DNA from: Geobacter sp. UBA6151
Lineage (GTDB): Bacteria > Desulfobacterota > Desulfuromonadia > Geobacterales > Pseudopelobacteraceae
Length of the DNA stretch: 47,911 nucleotides
Reading direction: 5' to 3'
Assembly: GCA_002423105.1 (NCBI GenBank)
Contig: DIUT01000018.1
Span: 26,563 to 74,473 of the forward strand
In this document: one piece after another, positions 24,091 through 32,759 of the stretch
Position numbering within the stretch: the stretch's first letter is position 1
Layout: every line of letters starts with the position of its first letter
The notes under the pieces: model-generated
The model's database searches: none
Told to the model about the DNA's origin: nothing
Seen by the model: only the letters and a program-made list of their open reading frames with translations
Translations under genes and position numbers: made by a program

Positions 24091-25568
24091 ATGGATGGGT
24101 CATGCCAGCGGGAGGAAAGCATCGGATCAAGGGTGAACGAAACAAACAGCGACACCAACACTGCGAAAGAGACGGTGATACCAAAGGGAAAGAAGAATTT
24201 ACCTACAATCCCCTGCATGTAGGCCACCGGCACAAACACGGCCAGGATGGACATGGTGGTGGCAAAGACCGCCAGGCCGATCTCGGCAGTGCCGAAACGG
24301 GAGGCCTCCATGTGGTCCTTGCCCATCTCCAGATGCCGCACGATGTTTTCCCGCACCACGATGGCGTCGTCGATCAACAGGCCGATAGCCAACGACAGCG
24401 CCATCAGGGTCATCACGTTCAGGGTCATGCCCAGGGCGTTCATGACGATGAAAGAGGAGATGACCGAGATCGGCAGGGTGATGCCGGTGATTACCGTGGA
24501 ACGCCAGGAGTTGATGAACAGGAAGACGATCAATACCGTGAGGACACCGCCGATGATCAGGGTTTCTTCCACATCGGCCAGGGAGTGGCGGGTCATGATG
24601 GAGCCATCACGCACAAGCTGCACCGTCACCCCTGCCGGAAGCTCCCGCTGCACTGAGGCAATCACCTTCTTGACATTATCCACCACCTGCACCTGGTTTG
24701 CGCCGGACTGCTTGTAGATATCCAGGCCGATGGCTGGCTGACCATTGATCAGCGCCAGCTTGCGTCGCTCCTCTATCCCGTCGGTAATTTTGGCAACCTC
24801 ACCCAGGGTCACCGGCCTGCCGTTCTTGCGGGTTATGACCATCTGTCGGTATTCGTCGGTATGCTCCGGCTTACCCTCAATCCGCAGCGGATACTCGGTG
24901 CCGTTCTTGTTGATCCGGCCCAGTGGGGTATTGACGTTTTCTCCCTGCAACCCCTTGACCAGATCGTTGATCCCCAGCCCCAGGGCATCCAGCCGCACCG
25001 GATCAACCTCGACATTCACCTCGCGCTTGGCACCGCCTACCAGTTCCACCTTACCTACGCCGGCCACGCTCTCGAACCGCTTCCTGATCTTTTTGTCTAC
25101 CAGAGTGGTAAGATCCCGAAGGGAGAGGGAGGTGGACTGCACGGCAATGGCCGCAGAAGGCATGGCGTTGAAGTCCAGCTTCTGGATGATCGGCTCCTCC
25201 ACCTCCTTGGGCAGTTGGCCCCGGATGGAGCTGACCTTGGCCCGCGCCTCCTGGGCCACCTCATTGATCCGCTCCTCCAGTCGGAACTCTACCACCACCG
25301 TGGAGACCGACTCCCGCGAGTAGGAATAGACATGCTTGACTCCGGCGATCTGGTTGACCGCCTCCTCCACCCGCTTGGAGACCTCCCGTTCCACCGTCTC
25401 CGGCGAAGCGCCGGGATATTTGGTGACAATGGAGATCACCGGCATCTCCACATTGGGGAACATCTCCACCGAGAGCCGCTTGTAGGAAAAGAAACCCAGC
25501 GTCACCAGGGCCAGCATCATCACGGTGGCAAGGATCGGACGTTTTATGGACAGGTCGGAGAGGATCAC
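24003..25568 (-). pseudogene. RND efflux pump, N-terminal half (separated by frameshift)
   Basis: A 521-codon frame with GTG start at 25568 (GGAG 7 bases upstream; GTGA overlaps the adaptor gene stop). It carries TM1 (RPILATVMMLALVTLGFFSY), the first porter region (PNVEMPVISIVTKYPGASPETVE), TM2-TM6 including IGLLIDDAIVVRENIVRHLE, the charged TM4 motif needed for proton coupling, and ends in VSFTLDPMLSSRWHDPS. After that point the frame becomes meaningless (ICGASAKGSPSG...), while the correct continuation is found in the next frame. One extra base in the GGGG run (minus strand) would rejoin the two. If truly broken, the pump is inactive unless both halves are made and associate. Confidence 0.8.
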
Positions 25569-26710
25569 TTGGCCGCTCCTGTTGCCTGCACCACAATCCG
25601 GTCGCCATCCTTCAGCGCAAAGCCGCCTCTGGCCACATACTGTTCTCCGGCTTTCAGCCCCTCCACAATTTCCACCAACTCACCGCTGGCCGCACCGGTC
25701 TTGACGGTCCGCTGCCGTGCGATGCCGTTATCGGCTACAAAGACGGTGGCAGTGCGGGCCATGCTGTCCCAGCTCCCCAGCACGGAGCGGGGCACCTGGA
25801 GCACCTGACTGCGGCTGCCGGTGATGATCCTCCCCTTGGCGAACAGCCCTCCTTTGAGCAGTTCCGGCTGGTTCTTCACTTCGGCGATCACTTTCAGAGA
25901 GCGGTCAGCGGCGCTTAGTTCCGGGTTGATAAACATCACCATGCCTTGGAATGTCTGGCCCGGCAGGGAGTCCACCGTAAAAGCCAGCGGCTGGCCGGTC
26001 TTGACCTTGGCAGAGTCTGCCGAAGGTACGGTAACCGTGAGGTTCAGAATCCGGTTGTCCACAATGCGGAAGATCGGTTTGCCTGCCGCCGCATCGCTGG
26101 CCAGATCACCCACGTTGACCTCCCGCAGCGCCACCACGCCATCCATCGGCGCAACAACCAGCCCCTTTGCTTGCCGGGCGCGGGCCTGCCGGGTCTCCTC
26201 TTCAGCTACCCTGATCTGGGCTTGGGCAGCCTCCAGTCGGGCCTTTGCCGCTTCGGTTTCGGTGCGGGCATCATCCACCGCCTGCTGGGTGGCCAGGCCG
26301 GTCTCTTTGAGTTTCCGGGAACGGGCCTCCTCCCGTTCGGCGCGGCTCAGCGCCACCTGCGACTGGGCCAGTTGCGCCTTTGTCGCGGCAATCGAGGCTT
26401 CGGCCCGTTTTACCTGCGCTTCGGTCTCGGACAGATCGATGCGGGCCAGGGGTTGTCCTTTGCGGACCCGTACCCACTGGGTCACATGGACCTCTTTAAT
26501 CAGGCCGGGAATCTGGGTCTTGACATCAACGCTGAACTTGGGCTCCAGCGAGCCGGTCACCTCAATGCCATCCTGCACCGGCGCTGCAACGACAAAGGCC
26601 AGATCAACGCTGATTGCCGGTTTTTCAACGGGTTTTTTCTCTCCGGAACAAGCGGACAGCAGGATACTACAGCAGATTCCTGCCATGAGGATGTGTAGTG
26701 AATTAGTCAT
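25565..26710 (-). CDS. RND efflux membrane fusion (adaptor) lipoprotein
   Basis: A 381-residue periplasmic adaptor with a lipobox ending LLSAC. Order: barrel-sandwich/lipoyl half (IEVTGSLEPKFSVDVKTQIPGLI), a long helical hairpin (~95-175, rich in Ala/Arg/Glu), the second lipoyl half (VVAPMDGVVALREVNVGDLA), a beta-barrel (LNLTVTVPSADSAKVKTGQPL) and a membrane-proximal domain. It bridges the inner-membrane RND pump and the TolC-type channel. The ATG at 26710 has AAGGA 7 bases before it and overlaps the tetR stop by 8 bases. It is second in the tetR-adaptor-pump-pabBC-tolC operon. Confidence 0.92.
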   Translation of the reverse strand: MTNSLHILMAGICCSILLSACSGEKKPVEKPAISVDLAFVVAAPVQDGIEVTGSLEPKFSVDVKTQIPGLIKEVHVTQWVRVRKGQPLARIDLSETEAQVKRAEASIAATKAQLAQSQVALSRAEREEARSRKLKETGLATQQAVDDARTETEAAKARLEAAQAQIRVAEEETRQARARQAKGLVVAPMDGVVALREVNVGDLASDAAAGKPIFRIVDNRILNLTVTVPSADSAKVKTGQPLAFTVDSLPGQTFQGMVMFINPELSAADRSLKVIAEVKNQPELLKGGLFAKGRIITGSRSQVLQVPRSVLGSWDSMARTATVFVADNGIARQRTVKTGAASGELVEIVEGLKAGEQYVARGGFALKDGDRIVVQATGAAK

Positions 26711-27308
26711 GGTCAATTCCTTTGAAGAGCAGCGCAAGCATCCGCTGCAGGCTTTCCCTGTCCAGTCGTGGCCGGTCGCTGTGACAGAGCTGTTCTTCCA
26801 TGGTGGTATTCAGGATTGAGACGATGCTCCAGGCTGCATCCTCCACGTTGATCCCGGCCAGTTCACCTGTGGTGATACCTTCCTGAAGCATGGTGGCAAC
26901 ATCCTGCAACATGGTGCTGAACGAGGCGTCGAAATCCACCGGTGGCGCACCCTGGGGAGGGCCGTAGTAGATGGCGTAGATCAGTCGGGCCACCGGCAGC
27001 CGGGCCATGAAAATATCCAGCAGTCCCGTACAGTAGCCGGTAATCCGTTCGCGGAGCGGAGCGGAAGAAGTTTTGAAACGTTCGGCGGTTGTATGGAATT
27101 CAACAAGACCGTTCTGGATCAGGGCCAGATAGAGATCTTCCTTGTTGCGGAAGTAATAGTAGAGTACCGGCTTGCTGACGCCGGCCACCTCCACCAGTTC
27201 ACGTACCGAGGTAGCCGCGTAGCCCTTGCGGGAAAACAGCTCCAAGGCAGCATCAAACAAGCGTTGCTGTGTCGAGTGATCAGTGATTTCAGGGGCTGGA
27301 GTTACCAT
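26703..27308 (-). CDS. TetR-family repressor of the efflux operon
   Basis: A 201-residue regulator. The N-terminal DNA-binding domain is clear: QQRLFDAALELFSRKGYAATSVRELVEVAGVSKPVLYYYFRNKEDLYLALI. The ~130-residue C-terminal ligand domain is of AcrR/TetR type. The ATG at 27308 is preferred because GGAAGG lies 5 bases upstream; an ATG at 27329 is the alternative. It is first in the operon, and its promoter is bracketed by two TACCGNNCGGTA palindromes (27334-27345 and 27383-27394), so it very likely represses itself and the pump and is released by a pump substrate. Confidence 0.92.
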   Translation of the reverse strand: MVTPAPEITDHSTQQRLFDAALELFSRKGYAATSVRELVEVAGVSKPVLYYYFRNKEDLYLALIQNGLVEFHTTAERFKTSSAPLRERITGYCTGLLDIFMARLPVARLIYAIYYGPPQGAPPVDFDASFSTMLQDVATMLQEGITTGELAGINVEDAAWSIVSILNTTMEEQLCHSDRPRLDRESLQRMLALLFKGIDHD

Positions 27309-27333
27309 GTCTGCCTTCCGGAAGGGCATTGCT

Positions 27334-27345
27334 TACCGGTCGGTA
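27334..27345. promoter_or_regulatory. TetR operator, downstream copy
   Basis: TACCGGTCGGTA is a 5-bp perfect inverted repeat with a 2-base centre. It directly abuts the -10 box of the efflux promoter on the start-site side. Same half-sites as the copy at 27383. Confidence 0.7.
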
Positions 27346-27374
27346 GATATAGCGAAGCCGGTGTGTGCTGTCAA
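27346..27374 (-). promoter_or_regulatory. Sigma-70 promoter of the tetR-efflux operon
   Basis: On the minus strand a perfect TTGACA (27369-27374) is followed after exactly 17 bases by TATATC (27346-27351). Operators lie immediately on both sides. Transcription would start close to 27340, about 30 bases before the chosen tetR ATG. Confidence 0.75.
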
Positions 27375-27382
27375 CAAAAAGC

Positions 27383-27394
27383 TACCGATCGGTA
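27383..27394. promoter_or_regulatory. TetR operator, upstream copy
   Basis: TACCGATCGGTA is a perfect 12-bp palindrome lying 8 bases upstream of the -35 box of the efflux promoter. Its centre is 49 bases from that of the other copy. It is also 34 bases upstream of the -35 of the divergent transglycosylase promoter, so regulation of that gene is possible but less likely. Confidence 0.7.
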
Positions 27395-27428
27395 AGCCGC
27401 TGCCGGATTTTGTTTCATGTGCTCCGAT

Positions 27429-27457
27429 TTGACATTGGGAAGCTCAGCGTCTATACT
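27429..27457 (+). promoter_or_regulatory. Sigma-70 promoter of the lytic transglycosylase gene
   Basis: A perfect TTGACA (27429-27434), a 17-base spacer and TATACT (27452-27457; 5 of 6) form an excellent promoter. Transcription from it would start near 27464, which rules out the longer in-frame start at 27417 for the following gene. Confidence 0.7.
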
Positions 27458-27482
27458 GCGGAACCTGTTTGTCATACTGATC

Positions 27483-28931
27483 ATGAGGACCAATTCTGTG
27501 TTCCAGTTTCTTTTCCTGATGTTGCTGCTGCTTGCAACCGTGCTGCCTGTTCAGGCGGGTGAGCCGGTGCAGTCGCTGCTGCATGAACTGATACAGCCGC
27601 AGGCTGTGGCCGGCAATGCCGGGCAGGATGCTGTTCCGGGACCCCCTTCTGCAACAAGCAATCTCTTTACCCTTGAAGAACTGCACAAAGAACGTACTGT
27701 TGACCCTCTTCTCGAACTGCAACTGCCGGACGACGACCTTCCTGCGGCTGATCTGCCGCTGGCTTTAAATGACAAAGTGGAACATTTTATCACCCTGTTT
27801 CAGACAAAAGGCCGCGCTACCTTTGCAGGTTGGCTGCAGCGATCAACCCGTTACCTGCCGATGATGCACGAAGTTCTGCGCCGGGAAGGACTGCCGGAAG
27901 AGCTGGTGTATCTTGCTATGATTGAAAGCGGCTTCAGGTTGCATGCCCGTTCTATAGCCAGCGCGGTGGGGCCATGGCAGTTTATGCCGGCTACCGGCAG
28001 GCGTTACTCGCTGCGCATAGATCAGTGGGTTGACGAACGCAGGGATCCGGTCAAGGCGACGGTTGCGGCAGCCATGTACCTGAAGGATCTCTATGGCATG
28101 TTCAACGGTGATTGGCATTTGGCAACCGCAGGGTACAATGCCGGTGAGAACAAGATTATGCGGGCCATGGACAAGTACGATACCAGCGATTTCTGGGAGT
28201 TGTCCAAGGGCTCGTACCTGAAGCGTGAAACCAAAGAATATGTTCCCAAGCTGCTGGCCGCCGCCATCATTGCCAAAGATCCCGCCAAATACGGCTTTGC
28301 AGAAGTAACCGCCATGCCGCTTATTGAATCGGATACCGTTATCATTAAGGGGCGTACCGACCTTGAGCTGATTGCCCGACTTACCGGCACCAAGGTTCAG
28401 ACAATCATGGAGTTGAACCCTTCATTGCGACACTGGTGTACTCCCCCCAATTATCCTGATTTTGAACTGCGTGTTCCCAAAGGGACCGGCAAACGGTTTG
28501 AAGCCGAAATTGCCGAGATTCCCATGGAGCAGTGGTATACCGAAAAAACCCTGTATGCCCGCTATAGGGCAGGACGCAAGGACACCCTGAAATCGGTTGC
28601 CCGGCGTTTTGGTGTTACAACAGGCGAACTGGCTGACCTGAACGGACTTGGCCGGAAACAGACCGTTGCCGGTCGTACTCTGGTTGTCCCGGCCCGGCAG
28701 TCCGTTGATTTTGGCCAGGAAGGGCGACGCACAACGGTACGGCAGGAAGTGCGCTATTACACTGTCCGCAAGGGTGATACCCTATTTGCCATTGCAAAGA
28801 GATTCAAGGTTCCGGCAGCGTTACTGGCAGCATGGAACAATCTGAAAGGCAAAGATGCGGGTGCGCTGCTTCCCGGAAAACGTCTGGTGGTAGCCGGTGG
28901 CGCCACGCGCTCTAAAAATCCCAAAGGATGA
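27483..28931 (+). CDS. Membrane-bound lytic murein transglycosylase with LysM repeats (MltD-like)
   Basis: A 482-residue secreted or membrane-anchored enzyme that cleaves peptidoglycan to 1,6-anhydro-muropeptides. Signal peptide MRTNSVFQFLFLMLLLLATVLPVQA; family-1 SLT domain at ~130-290 with the catalytic Glu in LAMIESGFRLHARS, then GPWQFMPATGRRY and TAGYNAGENKI; two C-terminal LysM domains (YRAGRKDTLKSVARRFGVTTGEL and YTVRKGDTLFAIAKRFKVPAALL) that bind glycan. The ATG at 27483 fits the promoter just upstream and the signal peptide; no good ribosome site is visible. It may be cotranscribed with the two following genes. Confidence 0.92.
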   Translation: MRTNSVFQFLFLMLLLLATVLPVQAGEPVQSLLHELIQPQAVAGNAGQDAVPGPPSATSNLFTLEELHKERTVDPLLELQLPDDDLPAADLPLALNDKVEHFITLFQTKGRATFAGWLQRSTRYLPMMHEVLRREGLPEELVYLAMIESGFRLHARSIASAVGPWQFMPATGRRYSLRIDQWVDERRDPVKATVAAAMYLKDLYGMFNGDWHLATAGYNAGENKIMRAMDKYDTSDFWELSKGSYLKRETKEYVPKLLAAAIIAKDPAKYGFAEVTAMPLIESDTVIIKGRTDLELIARLTGTKVQTIMELNPSLRHWCTPPNYPDFELRVPKGTGKRFEAEIAEIPMEQWYTEKTLYARYRAGRKDTLKSVARRFGVTTGELADLNGLGRKQTVAGRTLVVPARQSVDFGQEGRRTTVRQEVRYYTVRKGDTLFAIAKRFKVPAALLAAWNNLKGKDAGALLPGKRLVVAGGATRSKNPKG

Positions 28932-28963
28932 CGTTCCCACTTCTATCCACGAGGTTCTGATAC

Positions 28964-29701
28964 ATGTATTCAATCCTGTTGTGCGCTGCCCTTGGGGCGG
29001 TGATCGTACTCATTTCAACCATGGTGGTAAAACTGGTCTGGTGGTGGTCCATGATTGTCGGCTTGGTTATTGCCACGGCTGCCTTTGTGTTGACATCGCG
29101 AATTATCCTGAAAAAAGTCATGACAATCCTGGAACTGGCAGCGAAAGATCTGCAGGGGCAGCGCTTTGAAAAGGCGATACGCAGCATGAAGGATGCCTTG
29201 CGCTATGCTCCCTGGCAGATATATCTGAGTGAACAGGTGAACTCGCAGATTGGCATGGCCTACTATGTAAAGCGCGATTTTTCCAATGCGTTTCCCCATC
29301 TCGAAAAGGCATTCTTCAAAAACTGGGTTGCCATGGGCATGCTGGCCATCTGCTACCTGAAGCGTCAGAAGCGGGATATGATGGAAAAGACCTTTGAGAA
29401 GACCGTGCAGTGGAACGGTAAAGAGTCACTACTATGGAATCTGTATGCCTATTGTCTTGCCGAAGAATGTGCTGATAAGACCAAAGCCCTTGCAGTGTTG
29501 AACCGGGGCCTCAAAAAACTGCCCGGCGACCCGCATATTACCGAGAACATAGAAAACCTGACATCAGGCGGCAAGGTGAAGATGCGCAGCTTTGGCGACC
29601 CCTGGTATCAGTTTCATCTTGAAAGTGTGGGGCAGCTTCAGAAACACCAGATGGCGGCAATGGGCGGCAGAATGAAAAAACGGGCGGTGGTGCGAGGCTA
29701 A
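28964..29701 (+). CDS. Membrane-anchored TPR-like protein
   Basis: A 245-residue protein with two N-terminal TM helices (YSILLCAALGAVIVLISTMVV and WSMIVGLVIATAAFVLTS) and a soluble helical region with TPR-like repeats (FEKAIRSMKDALRYAPWQIYLSEQVN; FSNAFPHLEKAFFKNW; ESLLWNLYAYCLAEECADKTKAL). No enzyme motif is seen, and I do not know a named family. A GAGG site precedes the ATG. It ends 2 bases before the start of the degenerate-receiver gene, so the pair is probably a functional unit in the inner membrane and cytoplasm. Confidence 0.75.
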   Translation: MYSILLCAALGAVIVLISTMVVKLVWWWSMIVGLVIATAAFVLTSRIILKKVMTILELAAKDLQGQRFEKAIRSMKDALRYAPWQIYLSEQVNSQIGMAYYVKRDFSNAFPHLEKAFFKNWVAMGMLAICYLKRQKRDMMEKTFEKTVQWNGKESLLWNLYAYCLAEECADKTKALAVLNRGLKKLPGDPHITENIENLTSGGKVKMRSFGDPWYQFHLESVGQLQKHQMAAMGGRMKKRAVVRG

Positions 29702-29703
29702 TC

Positions 29704-30462
29704 ATGAGTGACGTTTCCCGGCAAGCGGTGCGGCAGCGGTATCTGTGGATTATGGGAGTGTCGCCGGGAACGGGGCGTGAGCAGATCATTCGGGATTATC
29801 TTGCTGCAGCAGGATACTGTACCTGCATGGGATCGTATGATGAATTGTTGCAAGCGGAATGCGAGCGTCCTATTGGCATTGTCCTGGATATCTCGCCCCA
29901 TGCCGCAGATGGCTGGGGGTTGTTGCTTAAAATCAAAGGAAACGCTGCAACCCGCAACATTCCGGTGTTGCCGGTGTTTCTCAGCGAAACCGGCAAGGTG
30001 GGAGGTGTTTTCCCGGTGGCCGGTTTTTTTGTAACTCCCACTGATCCTCAGTATGTCGCTGACCGCCTGACCGCTTTTGGGCTGACGGAGGATGTTGAAA
30101 CCTGGGACCTGCAAGCCCTTGTGGTAACGCGTTCCGGAGATGAGGGCCTGGCCAGGGCGCTCACTGCCATAGGCTATGAAGTGGTCAATGGCTATACCGC
30201 CACAGAAGCCATGGCTCTTGCTTCTTTGCATCCCAAGTTTCTTGCCTTCTGTTCCCTGCATCTTCCGGATATGACCGCTTTTGAGTTGCTTGAAAAGTTC
30301 AGGCTGTTCCCCTACAGCAGGAACATGCCGGTATTCGTTCTCTGCAAGGGGGAGATGAAGGACGGGGAAAAGCAGGCGATAAGCCGGGAAATTGCACATC
30401 TGATCAGAAAAAAACAGCTGACTCAGGAAGAGTTTCTCAAGTACCTGCCCAAACGGACTTGA
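29704..30462 (+). CDS. Tandem degenerate receiver (pseudo-receiver) protein
   Basis: A 252-residue protein whose two halves each follow a receiver-like order of strands and helices. The first half keeps an Asp in GIVLDISPHAADGWGLL, but the N-terminal acidic pair is replaced (LWIMGVSPGTG) and the Lys region is unclear. The second half has Ser in place of the phospho-acceptor (FLAFCSLHLPDMTAFELL) and no acidic pair (ALVVTRSGDEG). Neither should accept phosphate normally, so a protein-binding role is inferred. GAGG lies 6 bases before the ATG. A strong terminator follows. Confidence 0.7.
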   Translation: MSDVSRQAVRQRYLWIMGVSPGTGREQIIRDYLAAAGYCTCMGSYDELLQAECERPIGIVLDISPHAADGWGLLLKIKGNAATRNIPVLPVFLSETGKVGGVFPVAGFFVTPTDPQYVADRLTAFGLTEDVETWDLQALVVTRSGDEGLARALTAIGYEVVNGYTATEAMALASLHPKFLAFCSLHLPDMTAFELLEKFRLFPYSRNMPVFVLCKGEMKDGEKQAISREIAHLIRKKQLTQEEFLKYLPKRT

Positions 30463-30483
30463 TATATATGCTGTTTGAACGCA

Positions 30484-30513
30484 CAAAGCCCCCGGAGAAA
30501 TCCGGGGGCTTTG
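30484..30513. terminator. Bidirectional intrinsic terminator
   Basis: A 13-bp perfect stem (CAAAGCCCCCGGA with its complement) closes a GAAA loop, with T-rich sequence on the plus side (TTTGTCTTTC). It lies between the convergent pseudo-receiver gene and the PpiC lipoprotein gene and can serve both. Confidence 0.85.
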
Positions 30514-30544
30514 TCTTTCAACAAAATACCAGATGTGTCTGGTC

Positions 30545-31615
30545 TCAAATAATCCCGCTACCATCCTTGATCTGAATACTGGCCCTTGAGCGCAGCTCCT
30601 TCAGCCATTGGGCAAAACGTTCATCCTGTTTCTTGCGATAGAGCAGTTCCATGATGTCCGCCTTGACCGCCTCAAACGGCTTGAACACACTGCTTGAGCG
30701 TTCCTCAAGTTTGACGATGTGCAGTCCGGAGGGGGTTGAAACCAACTCCCCGACTTCACCTGGCTTGAGCGGCAAGATGGCCTGTTCAAGCGAAGCAAGC
30801 ATCTCTCCACGCTTGAATGTTCCCAGATCGCCGCCATCCTTCTTTGCGCCGGTATCATCCGAGTACTGCCTGGCAAGCTCGGCAAAATCCTTGCCGCTCT
30901 TTGCCTCATGCAGCAGATTTAAGGCTTTGCTCATGGCCTGGCGCACCTCGGCAGGCGGGCCTTTTTCGTCAACCTTGATGAATATATGGCGGGCCCTGAA
31001 GCGCTCTTCTTCAGCGTACTTTTGTTTGTTGGCCTCGTAATAAACTTCTGCTTCACGGTCTGACACATGAACCTTGGAGCGGACCTCAATGCTGACCAGG
31101 CGCAGGCGCTCCAGTTGCTCGCGAATCTGAACCTCATACTGGGCAAAGCTGAAACCCTGCGCCTGCAAGGCTGTTTCGAGCTGCTGCTGGGTCATATTGT
31201 TGTTCTGGCGTTTGACATCTTCAACTGACTGGCGAATCTCGTCATCACCGATTTTGATCCCCAGCTCTTTTATCTTCTGGTCAGTCAGTTGTTTTTCGAT
31301 CAGACGTTCCAGCACCGTAGCACGCAATGTGCGGCGTGCCTTGTCGTCAAGCAGTTCTTTTTTCTGTGCTTCATTGATCAGAGGGCGGGCTTCCCGGATT
31401 ACTTCGCGGAAGGTAATAATCTCGTCGTTTACGACCGCAGCAATGCCGTTCACCCTTGAAGCACCTGGCGAAAGCAACGGCAGAACCGGCTCTCCCAGTT
31501 TTTGTGGAGCCTGCAAGACCGGTTTATCAACGATCAGATCCGGTTTTGAAGCGCAGCCGCTCTGGATTAGCAGCAGAGAAAACAATACTGTTGAACATAC
31601 AAGCTGCACGAGCAT
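30545..31615 (-). CDS. SurA/PpiC-type peptidyl-prolyl isomerase lipoprotein
   Basis: A 356-residue periplasmic chaperone. Lipoprotein signal MLVQLVCSTVLFSLLLIQSGC; SurA-like N-terminal chaperone helices (VNGIAAVVNDEIITFREVIREA; LERLIEKQLTDQKIKELGI); one parvulin domain (RARHIFIKV...FAELARQYSDDTGAKKDGGDLGTFKRGEM...GLHIVKLEER). It probably helps fold outer-membrane proteins. The ATG at 31615 has GAGGT 7 bases upstream; a longer frame to 31672 would run into the hairpin and the previous gene. It follows another PpiC-type gene on the same strand. Confidence 0.9.
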   Translation of the reverse strand: MLVQLVCSTVLFSLLLIQSGCASKPDLIVDKPVLQAPQKLGEPVLPLLSPGASRVNGIAAVVNDEIITFREVIREARPLINEAQKKELLDDKARRTLRATVLERLIEKQLTDQKIKELGIKIGDDEIRQSVEDVKRQNNNMTQQQLETALQAQGFSFAQYEVQIREQLERLRLVSIEVRSKVHVSDREAEVYYEANKQKYAEEERFRARHIFIKVDEKGPPAEVRQAMSKALNLLHEAKSGKDFAELARQYSDDTGAKKDGGDLGTFKRGEMLASLEQAILPLKPGEVGELVSTPSGLHIVKLEERSSSVFKPFEAVKADIMELLYRKKQDERFAQWLKELRSRASIQIKDGSGII

Positions 31616-31632
31616 CACTGTTACCTCAAGGG

Positions 31633-31664
31633 TGCCGGGAGTGACAGAGTTGCCACTCCCGGCA
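31633..31664 (-). other. Intergenic hairpin between the two PpiC-type genes
   Basis: TGCCGGGAGTG and CACTCCCGGCA form an 11-bp stem with a 10-base loop, directly after the upstream gene stop and 18 bases before the next start. No T-run follows, so it is more likely an mRNA-stabilising or attenuating element than a full terminator. Confidence 0.5.
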
Positions 31665-31672
31665 TAGTGCAC

Positions 31673-32605
31673 TTACTTCTTTTCACCAGCTGCTGGCTGG
31701 GCAGCAGCTGGAGCTGCGGGCTTCGGAGCTTCCGGTGCAGGTGCCGGAGCTTGATCTTTCAGCTCGATTTTGGCTCCTTTACGCAACTCTTCTTTCAACT
31801 GCATGAACGCCTGCTGCTGCTTTTGCGGCAACAAGGCAGCCTTGATCTGCTCTTTGGCTTCTTCAAGAGGTCGTGCTCCGGCAGGACGTTTGCCGGTCAG
31901 TTTGATGATATGATAGCCGAACTCGCTTTTGACGATACCGGAGGTTTCTCCCTCCTTGAGAGCAAAGGCAGTTTTTTCAAATACCGGAACCATGTTGCCT
32001 TTGCCGAACCAGCCCAGATCACCGCCTTTTGATGCGGATGAATCCACGGACTTGGTCTTGGCCAACTCTTCAAACTTGGCTCCGCCTTTGAGCTGAGCCA
32101 GGAGATCCTTGGCCTCTTGCTCGGTTTTTACCAGTATGTGGCTGGCGCGGACCTGCTCGTCGGCCTTAAACTTATCCAGGTTTTTCTCATAAAAATTCTT
32201 CAACTCTTCATCACTGATCTTGGCGCTTGTTTCCACCTTCTTCTTCAGATAGGTGTCAACGATGATCCGCTTTTTCAGTTCAACCATCTTCTCTTCAACA
32301 TCTTTACTCTTGTCCACGCCGTCTTTGGCAGCCTGTTGCAGGATCAGCTCCCGCATTACCAGGGTGTCCATCATCTCTTTCTTGCCCTGGGGAGTGTCAG
32401 CCATGGCCCGGATGTACTCCGGCAGCGCTTTCACTTCACGGTCAAAATCGTCACTGGTAATATTTACACCATTCACAGTTGCCAGTACTTTGGCGTCCTT
32501 GCTGGGAACAGCAGGTCCGGAAGTGCTGTTGTTGCCTTGGCAGGCAGTCAAAACCAGAGTCGTTAATGCGATCATGGTCAGGTTTAAAAAAATTCGAGTG
32601 TTCAC
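31673..32605 (-). CDS. PpiC-type peptidyl-prolyl isomerase lipoprotein with Ala/Pro-rich tail
   Basis: A 310-residue PrsA/PpiC-like foldase. Lipobox LVLTACQG; SurA-N-like helices (ATVNGVNITSDDFDREVKALP; MRELILQQAAKDGV); parvulin domain (VRASHILVKTEQEAKDLL; SASKGGDLGWFGKGNMVPVFEKTAF; FGYHIIKLTGKRP); then a ~25-residue Ala/Pro tail. The start is GTG at 32605: GGAG lies 5-6 bases before it and the signal peptide begins there. Longer in-frame starts run across the upstream intergenic terminator. A weak promoter (TTGCAC-N17-TATTTT) precedes it. Confidence 0.9.
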   Translation of the reverse strand: MNTRIFLNLTMIALTTLVLTACQGNNSTSGPAVPSKDAKVLATVNGVNITSDDFDREVKALPEYIRAMADTPQGKKEMMDTLVMRELILQQAAKDGVDKSKDVEEKMVELKKRIIVDTYLKKKVETSAKISDEELKNFYEKNLDKFKADEQVRASHILVKTEQEAKDLLAQLKGGAKFEELAKTKSVDSSASKGGDLGWFGKGNMVPVFEKTAFALKEGETSGIVKSEFGYHIIKLTGKRPAGARPLEEAKEQIKAALLPQKQQQAFMQLKEELRKGAKIELKDQAPAPAPEAPKPAAPAAAQPAAGEKK

Positions 32606-32692
32606 AGTTGCTCCTTTTGCAAAAATAGATGTTAATAAAAAACTTTGTAAAAATAGCATGACTGACAGGCGCGTGCAAGGCTGTTGACAGCA

Positions 32693-32727
32693 GAAAGCCC
32701 TGCCGTACATAACAAGGCAGGGCTTTC
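32693..32727 (-). terminator. Intrinsic terminator after the FlgM-like gene
   Basis: A 12-bp perfect stem (GAAAGCCCTGCC with GGCAGGGCTTTC) and 11-base loop. It lies between the flgM-like gene stop (32760) and the start of the PpiC gene, and should separate the two transcripts. Confidence 0.7.
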
Positions 32728-32759
32728 CTGGATGTAAAAAGTGAGGTCTGGTCTGTCGT

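Noticed and set aside
27417..27482. Longer start for the lytic transglycosylase
   Set aside because: A strong promoter (27429-27457) lies inside the extension and the signal peptide begins at 27483.
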